Part shown: positions 45,901-60,900 of the stretch, one piece after another
How the letters are laid out: each line of letters begins with the position of its first letter
Position numbering within the stretch: position 1 is the first letter of the stretch
From: Muricea muricata
Taxonomy: Eukaryota > Cnidaria > Anthozoa > Malacalcyonacea > Plexauridae
Assembly: GCA_963855995.1 (NCBI GenBank)
Contig: OY979717.1
Span: forward strand, 13,612,960-13,676,959
Direction: 5' to 3'
Length of the DNA: 64,000 bases
The notes under the pieces: generated by a model
Database searches by the model: none
Told to the model about the DNA's origin: nothing
What the model saw: only the letters and a program-made list of their open reading frames with translations
Translations under genes and position numbers: made by a program

Positions 45901-48900
45901 AAACATTCGTCATGAATATGAAAATGTCATGAAATTACCAAGTATACATCTATGCTTTCAGAAACGCGTGCTTTCTTAAAATTTATTTTTTGTTGTTTTG
46001 TATTCTTGCAAAAAAGGGTGAAGACATTTTTTGTAGGTTGTTCAAGGTTTTAAGATCAATGATTCTTATCTATTTCTTCAATCTACCATTTTTTTTATTT
46101 TACAACATTTCAACTATCTAAAGTTATTCAAGAGCAGAAAAAGTTGAACTATTTAATTTACACAAAAAACCCCTCTTTTGCACAATTTTCAATTTCATGT
46201 TCCAAAAAGAAATGGCACATTGTCCATTTAACTAACTACAAGTGCTCTCAGTATCAACCTCAAAAAAGCCAAACAGAAACATCAAAAGAAAAAGAATAAA
46301 AAACATCAAAAATTTATTTGAAGTTAACAATTGAATATTTTTGAGTCTTATGAATTGAACTTAAATCAAAAGATGACATGACTGAATTTTTGTAAAGTTT
46401 GGAATGTATCATTGTCAGGTTAAAAACAAATTGCTTTGAAGCATAAATTTATCTTTACTTACTTGTTGGAAAGACCATGTTCAAAAGCCATGTAAACCTG
46501 TTTTCTTATATTATTATTATTATAATTATAGACAAAGTGAAACTATGTAAGATTAAATTTGAACTGAAGGCATAGCAGTAACATTGAAAACCATGAAAAT
46601 AATTTGTCAAAACAGAAATTGTCACAACCAGCCAACAAAATGTCAAACACAAACTGTTTCATAAAATAAAATGCAATGAAACCAAAGTCAAAAATAATTC
46701 ATCATTATTCCAATCTGAAAATTGGTTGAATTTAGTACAAAATATAAAACAAGCATCATGATTTGGTTAAATAATTTGCAATGTGAAAGAAACCTGGTTG
46801 CAGCATCCATTCTCACTCATGAAGGCAATATATTTATTTTATCTGTCACAAAATTAGGTATTAATTTTGCTGCTTCAGTTCATCTTTATTCAAACAAGTT
46901 CCACTCTGCAATGAAAAATATAATGTAATTGCTAATCAAAAGTTGTAAAAGTTATTTCTGAAAGTCACAAGGTCAGTTTCAAAACCAAACATTTAACAGA
47001 CAGTAAAAAATTATGAAATGCTAGTTTTGTTAAGTAGAAAGTTTCTTTAAACTTTTTTTGAATTGCCTTCATGACCGTTGGGGAATTTGAATCAAATTGT
47101 TTTTAAAGACCCATTTGTAATATTCCTTGTGACTTCCAGACAAAGTTTCAAACTTTCAAACAAATGTTGATTTAAACATGAGAAGACTGAGATGGTAAAC
47201 AAGGAGCCCATATTATTTTTTCTTAGCAAAATACAGTATGTTGACAATGTTATTTTGTGTTTTAGATGTGACAATTAAAACTTTACCAAACATTAAATTG
47301 TGCAAAAAACTGGTTGGAATTCATAACAAAACGTTTTCATTTTCTATAAAATCACCTCAATCTTCCCAATGTTTAATTCACACATCACAAAGACAAATAA
47401 TGACAAATGCATACAGTTTATCCTTTTGCATTGTTTTAAAATCAAAACGCTTTGAAAATTACATACTTTGTGTGATTAGTGAAAGTATAAAACTTGACAA
47501 AAGAATGCAAAACATATCAGAAGTGGGCAGAATTTCCAGTTTCAAAATAGTTGACTAATAGTTGAAATAATACTAATTGGTTTTCTATTTATTTTTGGCA
47601 TTTGGATTACTAATTTATGAAAAATTTATATGCTAAAAAACATTACATGCTGAACAAGCATCAATTTACTGATTCATTTATTTGGTTGACTGAACTGCTT
47701 TTTGATATATGGTGTTTTTGTTTTATCTGCAATTTTTTGCTTGCTGACTTGAGACTAAAACAGAGAGAAACACAGAAAACTGTGTGGTTTTAAAAGTTTG
47801 AAAAGGTTTACATACAGTGATGTAATTTCTGTCTTATCTTATACTCTGAATAGTGAGAAATATGCACAGCCACTAATCTTGTGCATTTTTCAAAGCACTT
47901 TGTTTTAAAAAGCGTTGAGAAAAATAAGCACCTTTTTATACTTTCCATTGACAGTGTCCTTGGTTGTCATGCCTCTTGGTTGGCGAAATCTTGGTTTGAA
48001 AATTCTTAGAACTTGCAAATATCTTAAAAAATGTTTTTAAAAAAATATTAGATAGGGATGTGATTAACCATCCAAATTATCCTAAATGTTTCCAGATAAA
48101 AATGTTCAAGTTGTTTCCAGATGATTTATTGATGATAAAATTACTCAGGTATATTAATGCCTGGCTCTCCTTTTGCCAATACACGAAAGTAGGTCGAAAA
48201 TTATCTAAAAATTATTCGGCCCCTCATGACCTCGATTCAAGTGTTTTAACTTTTGTCCCAATAGTATCTTTAATTTACCATACAGTTGGTTGCCATGGCA
48301 ATGATCACTGACATGAATGGCCAAAAATAGCATGAAAATTGAGCAACCTATTTCAACAGAGCTGCAGCAGTATAAATCGTTCTTTAAACTTGGCGAAATT
48401 GGTACAGAGAGATGCACTAGGTTTCGAGGATTATGAAATGAATCAGGAAAATTGTCGCTTAACCTTGGTTAGAGTAATATTGGAATGAATATGAAGAGCT
48501 TTCGCTGATAAGAATCATTCATCGGAGCATTAAGTAGTGTTCTCTTTCGAAATGAACACTTTCCCGATTACATTAAGATACTTCCAAGTCTCATTTAAGT
48601 AACTCGGCTTTGAAAGCATGCAATTTATGCTGCTGCAAACCGAACGTGTTTTTTTCGTGGAGATTATTCACAGGCCATATTGAAAACGTCTACCGTTTAC
48701 TGCAAAGGGTATCATATTTCGAACAACAGCATTGCGTTTTTATCCAATAGATCAAACAGAAGCATACTATTGTACAAATATCGGGCCTAATGTTTAAGAT
48801 ATAGATTTTTGGGTCGATCCTGTGTTTTTGTTCGAGGAAAGCTGACGACAAATCAACAATTAATACTGAACAACATAGACGTAGCTCGCAATAACAAGCT

Positions 48901-50367
48901 TATTATTTATCTGAAGTTCAAAGGTTGACTGCCTCACTCGGATGTTATATATGCAATAAGTATTTCAAGGTAAGAACCAAATTTAACCCAAAAACATTGT
49001 CCTGTTTATGTTATACATTCTAGTTATTCATGTAGCTCTGATACGTTTTACTCCTACTTGGCTCAAACGCCTAATTGATTCAAATACCGGAATAAATGTT
49101 GCAATGCGCAAGAATTCAAATAGATGCACTCCCCAAAGATCACGCGTGAAACACTCGCGCATTATATCATGCAAATGTGGGCAGAGCCAGGCATTAAGTT
49201 GCCTGAGTATGCAAGTGGATCTTCCCTGAATCACACATGGAAGGTATTTTCTTCTTTTTTTTGTATATTGTCTAGATTTCCTTGTTAATAAAATATCCTT
49301 AATGGAACAAGTAAATTAAGCACTATCCAGCATTATACTGCCTTCAATCTGCACCTGGTGGTATCCTATTTCAAGACTGTAATCTAAGACTTCATTACCT
49401 TAGATATGTCAAAAAAAACTATGCCAGGTTTTTTCTTCTGGAACTAACTTTTTTGATTAAGCTTACATGTCCATGAAGGGCACTTTACAGTAAATTTGGA
49501 ATATTAACATATTTAGAAATTTTGAACCACTGTATTTACAAGTAGTGCTGGCTTAAATTCCTAACAAAAGTTGCCTAAAACTGGAATAAATCAGTCTTCA
49601 CTCCCCTTGCATATATCACAGCTTACTGAAGCTAAGAGGATCACACCTGTGCACCCACAAACCCACTGAGCCACACCCTCAACCCAAAATTTGTCTTTGC
49701 AATTCCTTCACATATAGAATTTACTGCCCGTTTATTATTCAACACATAAACCTTCAATATTGCCTACTTTGGTGTTTTACTCTCTCGCACGTTGGCAATT
49801 ATATTCACCAGCACGGGGGGTGGGGGGGGGGGGGTTGAATTCTAAAAATTTAGCTTGAAAAAGATTTTTCTAAAAAATAAAACATTGTCTCCACAAGATC
49901 ACGCCAATTTTATAATTTTTAGATTGCATATTGTTCTTCAAATAAGGTATTACTCTCAATTACTCTTCATTATAACTAAATCAAGGTTTCTTTCACAACC
50001 ACATGCAAAATACTGACAAATTTTGTTACTTAATATTACACTAATTTCACGCTCGATCGTTCTCATTTTCATCTCTATCAGCAATCTAGATACTCTACAA
50101 CAAATGTTGATAGAAAATAAAGCATATTACCTTCGAATTATGCTAGGATTGATAGATAAAACCAGGTGAACTTTCAAACATGTTCTGTGCAGCGAAGAAA
50201 AAATTGAAATACGGAAATTGTCGTACTTCCGCCGGAACACCGAAGCGTTCACGGCGCAAGTCGACAGACTCCGTGATCCAGAGGTTATGATCTGTGGTTA
50301 TGTTTGATTTGATTTTCGCTGTGTTTTCACCACTGGATGAGATTTATCACTAGATCTCTAAGAAGAA
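42946..50367. other. Long AT-rich stretch without a recognisable gene
   Basis: About 7.4 kb of AT-rich, T- and A-tract-rich DNA. Frames here are short and have no motif. Local structures: a hairpin at 44971-45091 with arms of about 55 bases (CCGGCCAGCTCTCCGAGCGC against GGAGCTGGCCAGG), a palindrome around CAATTCCCATGGGAATTG at about 45113-45130, and a poly-G run at about 49816-49834. It may hold distal introns or regulatory DNA, but nothing can be supported. Confidence 0.45.
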
Positions 50368-50815
50368 CAGAGTAGATCAATAAGAGATGATCCTTACTGG
50401 ACCTCTAGCAAGAACAATTTAAAACTGGTAGAGCTATCCAGTAGAAATAAAGTTGGTTTAGTTTAGGATTCCTGGTCATTCATCCTGTAGTAACACTAGA
50501 TCAATAACAGACGGTCCTTACTGCACCTTTAGGAAAACCAGTGTAGAAGTAAGTTAGTTTAGTTTTCTTCTTGTAGTAACAATGTGTAAATAAGCGATGA
50601 TCCTTACTGGACTTCTAGAAAGAACAGATTAAAACTGATAGAGCTATCCAGTAGAAATAAAGTTAGTTTAGTTTAAGTTTCCATCTGTAGAGACAGTAGA
50701 TCAATAAGAGATGATCTTTACTGGACCTGTTGGAAGAACATTTGAGCACTGAAAGAGCTACCCAGTTGAAATAAAGTTAATTTAGTTTAGGTTTCCCATT
50801 GTGGTAACCCTCGAA
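50368..50815. repeat. Satellite-like tandem repeat, four copies
   Basis: Units of about 85-120 bases repeat four times. They share GATGATCCTTACTGGACCTC, AGAGCTATCCAGTAGAAATA and AAAGTTAGTTTAGTTTAGG. The second unit is shortened. The pattern resembles tandem repeats I associate with coral genomes; that link is from memory. Confidence 0.75.
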
Positions 50816-51875
50816 GGAAAAGATGCATACTTACTTCCAGCTAGCACAATTAATTGGAAGTGGCGACATGTTTTGTGATCGTGAAACACTGGCAAGACTA
50901 AGTTACTTAATAACAGGAATAAATATTGGGTACATAGATTGTATGAAAAAAAATATTTTATTTATAATTATTACCCAGGGCGATTTTTCAAGGCATTCAA
51001 GCTTCCTTATAAAGCATGTGATACAGATTTAAAACTATTTAAGTTAAATTTTCTTCTTATCGATTTCGCATGGGCAATCTACAATTATATAACTTTTTTG
51101 GAATTTTTACGATTGAAAAGATATACTGTTGGCTGTGGACATGAAGTGTCATGGAGTTGATTAAATGACGCAGTTTACAATGACGCAGTTTACATTATTC
51201 TCATTTGGCGCGGGAAAATGACTGCAGGCTCATTTCTTATATGTATTCTTAATTTTGATCGGTCAATTTACCTGCAAATAACTGCGTGCAAGCGTGAGCA
51301 AGCGCATTTGTTAAAAACAAATAATACTCTGAACATGCGATTTTAGTCAAACGATCGAAATCGGGCAACATCAAGTATTTTGATCTATAACTCGGCATAT
51401 AAACACATTAAAATCAGCTAGCTAATATTGCCTTGGTGGCATGAATGAATGACAACTCTTACCAACAAACATCACATCCTCGTTTAAACCCGCCTTCATA
51501 AGCACATGCATACGCTAAATGGACAATCAAACTTTGCGTGTAAATTTACATGCAACTTGCCAGCATTTAAAATATGCGCATCATATATATTTTAACACAA
51601 TAGACAAACTTTTCAATAATTACGAAGTATATTTTTACAAAATAAGTTTTACAATAATGTTATTTTCAAATACTTAGAAGTTGGTTTAAAAAATCAGCTT
51701 GCAACGCTTGCAATGTTCTCAAAAACTTCTCCGTGTTTGAAAGTCAAATATAATTGTGTGTTACATAGTGCCTGGATACAAGAAAGTACGTATCTAACTG
51801 TAAGGTGGATATCCCACTTTTAGTTGTTGTATGGTTAGCTTTAGCCATGCAACACTAGCAAATTAAATATGTTAA

Positions 51876-51881
51876 TTTATT
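51876..51881 (-). promoter_or_regulatory. Likely polyadenylation signal of LMBRD2
   Basis: AATAAA on the minus strand about 79 bases after the LMBRD2 stop. Confidence 0.5.
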
Positions 51882-51959
51882 AGATATATATATACTGGAA
51901 ATAATCATGCATTAATATATGCTTAAATAATTTAGTACTGTTTACTATTAATGAATAAA

Positions 51960-54900
51960 TCAAATGTCGTCAAAAACATTTTTAGGTACAGAACGATCAG
52001 ATCTCGTCGGTGAATATCGCGATGGGGCCGATTGCTGATCGTCAACATCAGACAATAACTCAACACGATCATCATATCGTGAAGGTTTCGAATATCGGGC
52101 AATATTTCTTTCACCAACTAATCTTGCTGTTGATCCTGCAACTGTTGGTATTGGATTAACGTCGATGTCTTCTGAGCTTTCTTCTCTCCTTTTGTTTAAC
52201 TTATCTTTCAGCTCTTGTCCACGTCTGGTCCAACGCTGAAAATCCAAACATATTAGGACTTCCACAAATAATATGCATAGTGTTTCCCTTATAGCGGGCG
52301 GGTTGGACAAGAGAGAGACAAAAAATTTACAATATGTGCTATTGATATCGACCCCCTACCCAGAGGCACATGGTATACTCCATTGTAAGGATAGAATACT
52401 TGCAATGCTGAAGTCCTAGTGGCACGAAGCAATTTTTCTTTTATCTTGCAACACAATTCCGACTCAGGCCGATGTTGTGTTAACAGTAGTCGAAAGAAAA
52501 AAAACTTGGAACATAATTAACAAAATTATACATCTACCATTACCCATGTACACCTTCTATATTTACTACAAATGAACATAAAAAATGCGTTCAAACCTGT
52601 CTTGTGTCCCCAGGGTTGATTGAAATATCTCTTTCACGCTTCTCTGAAAGGATAAAACAAAAATATTGTTTTGAGTTCTAAGATTCAATCTCGTATCCTC
52701 ATTGGCGACGCATAAAAATCCTCGAAAGTGTTTTAACCGAAGACAGTTAAAAGATATTAATTTGTTTTGAGTAAGTACCGCTTAATATAGATAGAGAAAC
52801 ATTTGTAATGTAATGGAGAAGGAAGGTGGCGGTGACGTTAGAGAGAAAAAAAAACAAGGAAAAATAGAAATCTATTTTAAAATAGATATTTTAGGATTTT
52901 ACCAAATTCCTCATGAAATATATTTTACTTTTTTGAAATTTTTGTTACAGCAATAATTTTCTTTACTAAACATGATTACAAAATTTCAACGTGTTAAACA
53001 AGTTTCAATAAAGATATGAATTATTAAAAAGAGGATAGTGGATTTCTATTTAGCAGCTAGTTCCAGATCTTTTACTCGCAGTCAGATTAACTAATTGATA
53101 TTAGAGTGAATGGTAATATTATACAGTGTATTATCAAATAACAACTGCTTTCTTTGATTGTTAACAATTCATATAGAGCTGTAGCTACCTCTTCTGACGA
53201 GTTCTTTTCCTTCAGCAACATAATCAACTGACACGTCATCTTCGACAACAAAAGCTTGAAATCCCAAGCAGTTCATACAACGAGATCCCAAACTGAAATA
53301 TGTAGCCATGCAAACTAACACGATACTCATTGGATAATAAATATTAAAACCATTAGCAACAAATTCAAGAACATCCATATGGCCCATTATCTAGAGAAAA
53401 AATAAATAAATTCAAGAATTTCTTGAAGAAATATTCGCTTGCTGTCCTCATGACAAACTAATTTAAGTAGAGTTTTGCTGATTTTTGGCAGTGTTTTTTG
53501 GACAATTGCCCGATTTCTTTATTTGAGAAATTGAATATCCCGAATTGCGAAACTTTTAACGTCATTACATCTGTGTGACAAATTTCATGATTTCAACATA
53601 GCATTTATCTCTGCGTATTGTCTATCATTATATACAATTATACATGCAACTCAAATCAAGGACTATACACTGCCTATCTACAATGGATACCACATTTAGT
53701 TCTCATCAAAAGATTCTCATCGGTAAGCCAAAAAGAAAATACACTGCCATATTCCTTTAAATTAATACATAGCAAAACGTGCACAGCTTACCGACGTAAA
53801 AGCAGTATCCTCGACTTTGAGAACACCAGTAATATGACTATCAAGATGGATTACACTCAAGAAATTCAAACATAGAGCGTACGTCAGACGACTTAATATC
53901 CTAAAAATATAAAAAATAATACCAACGCTTGCAAAGAATGCAAATTACATTTCTGAAATACACGTAGGATTCATTGCATCGCATACTGTAATGTGCCGTT
54001 GTCACAATCAGCTTTAGCTAGCAATTTTACAAATATTGAGATGTATGTATCAAAAACAAAAAGAATATGCAATTGTTTTAAAAATACCAAATTGCTTGAA
54101 GAATATATTACATTCCTTTTTAAGAGTAAGACAAATATTATGCATAAATAATATTGATAATAATGAATGTCAAATACTTACAGACCACTGAACAGCAGGC
54201 TATTTGGATCAGTTTGATGATGTGGAGCAAAGTAATAATAATTAAAGATACGAATTCTAAACACCGTGTAGTATGCACATATACACATATACGTGATCGT
54301 CACCCAGGAGACTAACTACAGGAAAAACAGAAATACAAATTTCAGTTTGATGTTACAACTGACACGTAGATACATGGTAGGAATATAAAATTGTAGTATG
54401 CTGACGTATTTCCATGCATTTAACAATAAAACAAGTGGCAACATAAAGGTATTCAAATGAAAACTACTATTACCAACAGAAACCTGGCATGAAGCGCAGT
54501 ACGGACCTTTCTCCTCATTTCCAAAGTACCATACTGGTTTATTTAACAAATAGATAACATTTTGCCGTTGTCGGTTCAGACAGACAACAACAAAATGTTA
54601 ATATCTGTAAATATGTGTTATTGCTGTTATATAGGTGTTATTATTGTTCAAAATTTTCAAGAAATTTGTTTGAGTTTAGGCCCTTCAAAACGTCGCGCGA
54701 ACTTATATTTTTCTTAACAAGAATCGTTTTTCAAATGTCTCCTGGAAATTGTATGCAAAACAGGTAAACGCATAAATTAAGCATGCACAAAGCTGATTTT
54801 GCGCAAAATATGGAAGTTCACGCGACGTTTTGAACGGTTTAGACTCAATTCTGATTCAAAAACGGTTTAGACTCATTTTGAACAGCAAAATTAATACACG

Positions 54901-57900
54901 ACATGAATTTTCCATACAACAAGTCAAAATTACTTTTTTGAGTCTAAAGTTTTGCGCGCAATCCATATTCAACTTGTCGTAAAAGACACAACCCCCCCCG
55001 GCATTCAAGTTTTAAAATTTTCATTTTTCATGTTTATTCTACATTATAAGAACCAAAACAATCTATTTTTAACAAAAAATGTCGTACATTGAGGCGCTTC
55101 ACGAAATAGAAATGGATTTCAGATTTGTCTACTTTCATGCACCTTGTATAAATAAATTACTACATTCTGCACGTACCTCGACATAGAAATAGAAGTATCC
55201 TTCTTTAGCTTCGTAGAGAAAAATAGCAAACAATGACAATCTTGGCTGGACAATAAAGAAAGTCACTTCTGACCAGATCAATGCTACGGAAAGTATTGCC
55301 AATATGAAAGCCAAGACGCGCAGACACCAAGGTTTTAGCCAAACTTTCCAGTACCATTCTTAAAATAAAGAAATGCTAAAATTAGACACGCAAAAGGAAC
55401 TTATGGCAGGTGGACATATATTCATTTTTAAATGTGTATATAGCTCAAACTAACGTTTCCAATGCAGGTAGTGCAGTTAATAGTAAACGAAATGTTTATT
55501 AGGTTTTCTAACTACCTGAAACGATAAAGTGAAAATCAACGTTTGGAGCGCATTCCCTTCGTCAGTGCTTTTTGCTTCTTCGTCCCACTGCTAACTTCCC
55601 CGACGAAGGGCCCGCGCTCAAAACATTGGTTTCACTTCACAGAACCTACATATTTCGTGCAGAATGCGCATGTTAAAAAATACATGTAGAATGGTAACTT
55701 TTCAAAAACATGATAACCCAATAAAACGCCTTTTTAAAATCGTGTTTATAACGCAAACAAGAAGTTTTCGATTTGTGCTTGAAAACTACGAACTTGAATC
55801 CTAGTTACCACAAAGCTCACTCGGTTTTCTTGGTTACCGTATGTCCTAATATTTTCTTGACCGTACTCACCGAATGAAGGAGGTAATCTGATCAAAATAT
55901 TGTTTCTATCCAGCGCTGACTTGTAAACTCTAAAAACAAATTTTCTTTCATGAACTTCACATTCCAAATTAGATTCATGATTGCCTAACTGATGACTAGT
56001 ATTGTACGGGAACAGTAACGGTGCAACAACGGACACACATCATACCCTCTTCTCTTGATCATAAACCCCTATTCCCCTAGGTCCAGGTAACATAAGGAAG
56101 AGAATTTATAATATGTCCAGACTGTTGCACTGTTGGCACGTGTAAAACACTCCACATCATACATATAATTATAATTATATAATTTTAGACTATTTCTAAT
56201 CATCAACGTCATTTTATGCACCTTTCTCGATTTCTTGTATTCTTCTCCAGATCTTCCAAATAAAATGCTTTCTCAATCACACGGTTCCACTGGCTGTAAA
56301 ATAAAGTATTTTGTTTACCAAGACATAAGAAGTGCTATTTTAGGTTTAGCATTTCTTCTGCACCTTCTATACTGTGATTATCTCAGATGCCAACGAGTGA
56401 ACCAGTTATAAATGTCTGCATGAAAAATCTTACATTCAGAACATTCCTCATCCATCATACATCAGAACATCCCTTTATCCGTACTACGTATATAGCCCGT
56501 AATGTCTCGACGAAGGGCCTTCTCTTGAGACGTCGCAGATTAGTACTATGATGATTACTTATCATTATGCTAGAGACTACATGTACATAAACTTATTGAT
56601 CCAGAGACAGTTCGCCACTTACGCAAGTTTCTATTATAGTGATGTAGTTAAACTGATATCGTGTCATGTTACACCAGAGATAAATGAACTATGTGTTTCA
56701 ATACGTTCTGTTTGATGGAAATACTTTTCAACAGTATAATAGCGTAAGATATGGAATAAAGTAATAACATTTTCGCTTTGTTCTTACAAATTGGTGAAAA
56801 TTGTTTAATGACAAACGGATGTTTGTGTTTTCATTTATGGCAGCATGCTCAAACATACCCAAACTTTTTCGTATTTTAGTATTTTATGTTTTTAAAATCT
56901 CTAATTATATTTTGCACCAAAGTTCCTCGGAAAGCATCATGGCATACCCAAAGGGTGAATGAGATAAAAAACTTATGGATTTTTTCCTTACCATCTTGCC
57001 TTTCTTGTAACCTGAGTTTGGGCTATCACCTGTCTGTGTAACTTGACGAGATCTTTCTCCTCATATACTTCTCGCATTCTTTCACTTCTTCCCTCTTCAT
57101 AATCAACATAATCATCAGTTCCACGGTTAAACGATTCTTGATCCCTTTCTGGACACTGTAATGAATTGAATTACAAATCTACTTACTGATAACTACTCCT
57201 AAACCCCAAACAAACTATTACCGAGTTATATTTAAACAGTATCAGTACTTACTTTACTAACAATGACTTCAAGATATTTTCGGAATCGATGATTATATCT
57301 GATCGACTCACATGCTTTCCGTACATCCTAATGAGTAAAATAAATTTAATGCATTTTAAAGCAGTTTGGTCAAGTTTTTTGAAAGTACACTTACATAACA
57401 TGGTTGAGGTTTTTGCACGTATGAAACAGTTCTGTGCGAGTTGTGACCTTAACATGCGTGACCTAATGCAGTAGCGTAGCTATATAGCCGGAAAATGTAG
57501 TCTCGCTATGCAGATTTCACGTTGTTATACACTTATCCTTATTTATTTCTTTAGAAACTGATCTTTTCTACACTCCGTGAACTTCCAATATTTTCTAGCG
57601 GATTAAATCGTACTACTTGCTGGGCTCCTGAGTAACGGCATATACCACAATCGCTCATGAAGAATCTTGTATATAGTATCAGTTATACACAAAATTATTT
57701 TATTCAACCAACGCCAACATATTTGTAGATGATTACCTAACAACTCTTGCTTGAAAAAAGAATCATAGTTTGTCACATTCTTGCTTCGACAGCAAAGAAG
57801 AATTCGAAAAAATGAAAAATTTAAAAGATATCTGGAGCGAGGTCACTTTCAAGAACTCATTGCCTAAATATATTAATTACATTTACATGAACTGCATGTA

Positions 57901-60900
57901 GACATTATAACTGCATTCAATTGTTACGCATGAAATTCATATAAAAAATCCCACAGCAGAATGCAAAACATGATGAATATTGTAGTTAATAATTATATTA
58001 AAAAAACCTTTACCATGACATTGAAATAGAGTCGAAATATCACAGCGAAACTGTTGTCTTGTTATCAATAGCTCATATCTTTGAGTTTACAAGATGTTGT
58101 TCTTCGGAGCATGTTTTTTTCTTATAATTATATTAATCTAATCGCAGAAGTTAACGTAAATATCTGCTTACAGTGAGTACTTCATGTAGTTTTTCTTCAG
58201 CTTCTTCTTTCTCTGTGCTCATCTTGGAGACTTTGAAATAAACATGAGCAAGTTGATAATCCAAATTAGAGGCATGCCATACTGTCCTTGGCACCTCAAC
58301 CAAGCCATATCCCATAAGAAAAACCAGCAAAAGCAGTCCCCAGGTATTGGAAGCCGTGATACCAATCAGCTTCAGTTGCGTTCTGGAAAATGTTTGCAAA
58401 TAAATAGAGTCTGAGATGGGTTGGCCAAGCTATACACTATAACACACATTGCTTATAATAATGACCTGCAGTTTTGTTGTAGCATTCAATTTCAACCCAG
58501 TTAATAGGGTCCGTAAATAGTTCATATTTATTAAGGTTAAATACAGGTAGTCGAGCTTAGGGCCTGTTCATATGGGAAGAAGTCTTCCCGGTTAGCGAGA
58601 AAACATTTCGACAAGTTTACAAGCGAGATCTCGCCTTCTTACGAAAATAGTATGAAAAGTTACCTTGCGTTCATATGAGACGAAAAGTTTTCCCGTTAAC
58701 CGAGATCTCGCTTGATGACAGGCGAGATCTCGGTGACCGAGATAATTTTTATCCCATATGAACACAACTTTCCCGCTTAGCGGGAAAACTTTCTGTTTAC
58801 ACTTTACAAAATCTACATCACCGCGGTAAACTTTACCCAGTAAGCGGGAAAACATTTCTCCATATGAACAGAACAACATTATTTGACCTGTCGAAATGTT
58901 TTCTCGGGAACCGAGATAACTTCTGCCCATATGAACAGGGCCTTAGCTGATTTTCGCGCACGGGAACTGGGGAATTGTGCATGGCGAGAAAAACCATGAC
59001 ACGTGTAATAGAATAGGGGAGTCAAGTCTAATAAGATGGTAATTAAATACCAAGTGTAATTACAAGTAATTTTATAAAATATATGCAGTGAAAAAGGCAA
59101 ACAACATGGTGTCCGTAGTGTGAACAAAACCACTTCACAGAATGCTTGCGAGCAAATATGAGCGGAGACGGTGAAATTCAAAATAAAGGCGCCTCCTCAG
59201 GCGCTGACCAGTCTATGCCGAAAGCCGTAATCATCGATTCAAACAAACATGGGACAATTACGCAGCAGTAGCAAGCCTAAACCGGTTCGAAGACGAAATC
59301 AAAACAACCACATTCTTGTCTTGCATCGGCGAGGGCGCTTTAGAAATACTCGAAGTCTTAGATTTCCCTCTGGAGATGTGATCACGAAATTTTAGGATTT
59401 TTGTTTGGGAGAGACTAGCGAAACTTAGTCGGTATCACTGTAGACCATATGAAGTCCAATGTAGTGGAAACATCTACACAAGAAACAGAAAATTTCTTAA
59501 GCGAGCGACAGCAGAATCCGAAGATGACGCTGACGCTCAACATTGGGCTAAATTGGAACGTGTGACGTCACAGTTCCTACAGACAACGCTGCCAGTGACG
59601 ACCAAGAAACTCAAAGAGGCGACAACGAGGGCGTCAAGGCAAGCCACCAAAATAAAACCTGCAGAGGAAGTGCAGTAAGAAAGCCAAACACATTTGGCTA
59701 TAGTTTGTAAATAAGGGACCAAACCTAAACGAACACTTAAAGAAGGCGAGATGATGATAGGGTCCGTAAATGCATGGTTCAGGTTTATTAGGGTAAATAG
59801 TTGGGGTTAGGGCCTGTGAACTGGGACTTATGTATGGCAGGAAAAAGCATGACACAACTATTATAGCATTTGAGTCTAAGATGGTGATTACGTAAACACA
59901 AAGTGTTATTTTATACATAATTTTATAAAATATGATAAGCAGTGAAAGAGACAAACAACAAAACCTATTGGTTGAGAGGTAGGAAGAGCCAATGAAGAAC
60001 ATATTAATTAAGGACATATGATTTAAAATACTGCTGTTGTAACATGACTCTGTATATTACCGTAGTTACTGTTAAAAACTGGCATTTTAGCAAATAATAT
60101 ACTCTACTGTTAGTACAAGCTTTAGGATCATGTTTCAAGGAATTTGATGGAGCTTTCTAAGAAATCTTCTGAAACAATATTTCACCACCCATGTTCACAC
60201 CCATGGATATTCTAAAATGTTTGTAACACTTAATGCGGCATTACATACTACTTACCCATTAAGATGAAGACCAGGATTTAAGACAACATACAGCAGTAAT
60301 CCAATAAAGATGATAAGATAACTACCATACCAAAGAGCATTTTCAAACAAGGCAGTCTTGATTTTGCCTTTTATTGTGAAATCACCAGCATATGAATATG
60401 ATTGCATGATGGGTAAAACAATCCTGAAAAATGTGCATTATCATATAGTCATACTAGGAATTACCTCTACAACAAAATGCAACTTAGTTAATGAATTTTT
60501 TTACATGTGATACAAAGCCAGAGCAACATCAAGTATAAATGTCAAGATTGCTTCAAAATCTATGAAAGGAAATGTGGAATAAAAAAAGAGAGGTCAGTTG
60601 CACAAAAGGTGAATAGAGCCATTCACCGGGCATTATTTGATTTTTTCTAACTTTCTAAACATTTTTAATATCAGGTGAAATCCACATTTTGTAGTAATTA
60701 TAGCCACTTTTATTTCTTGTGAGTTCAATTTCTCTGGTGTCATTGCTTGTTATGCTTTTCTGCAGCAGTTGTCTTCAGTTGAAAAAATCACTATCCAGCA
60801 CATACTGCTAACCATCTTTCATGTAGTTACTTCAGAGGGAAGGAGGTATAAAATATTCTTAATTACTGTTCAATATTAATTAATATATATTATCAAATTG

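Noticed and set aside
55746-56036. 96-residue frame as a separate gene
   Set aside because: Only the 59-base part at 55871-55929 is used. It is an LMBRD2 exon that joins in phase on both sides, and the rest is intron read-through.
58592-58930. 112-residue minus-strand frame
   Set aside because: It covers the Harbinger-type MITE and reads through its palindromic blocks.
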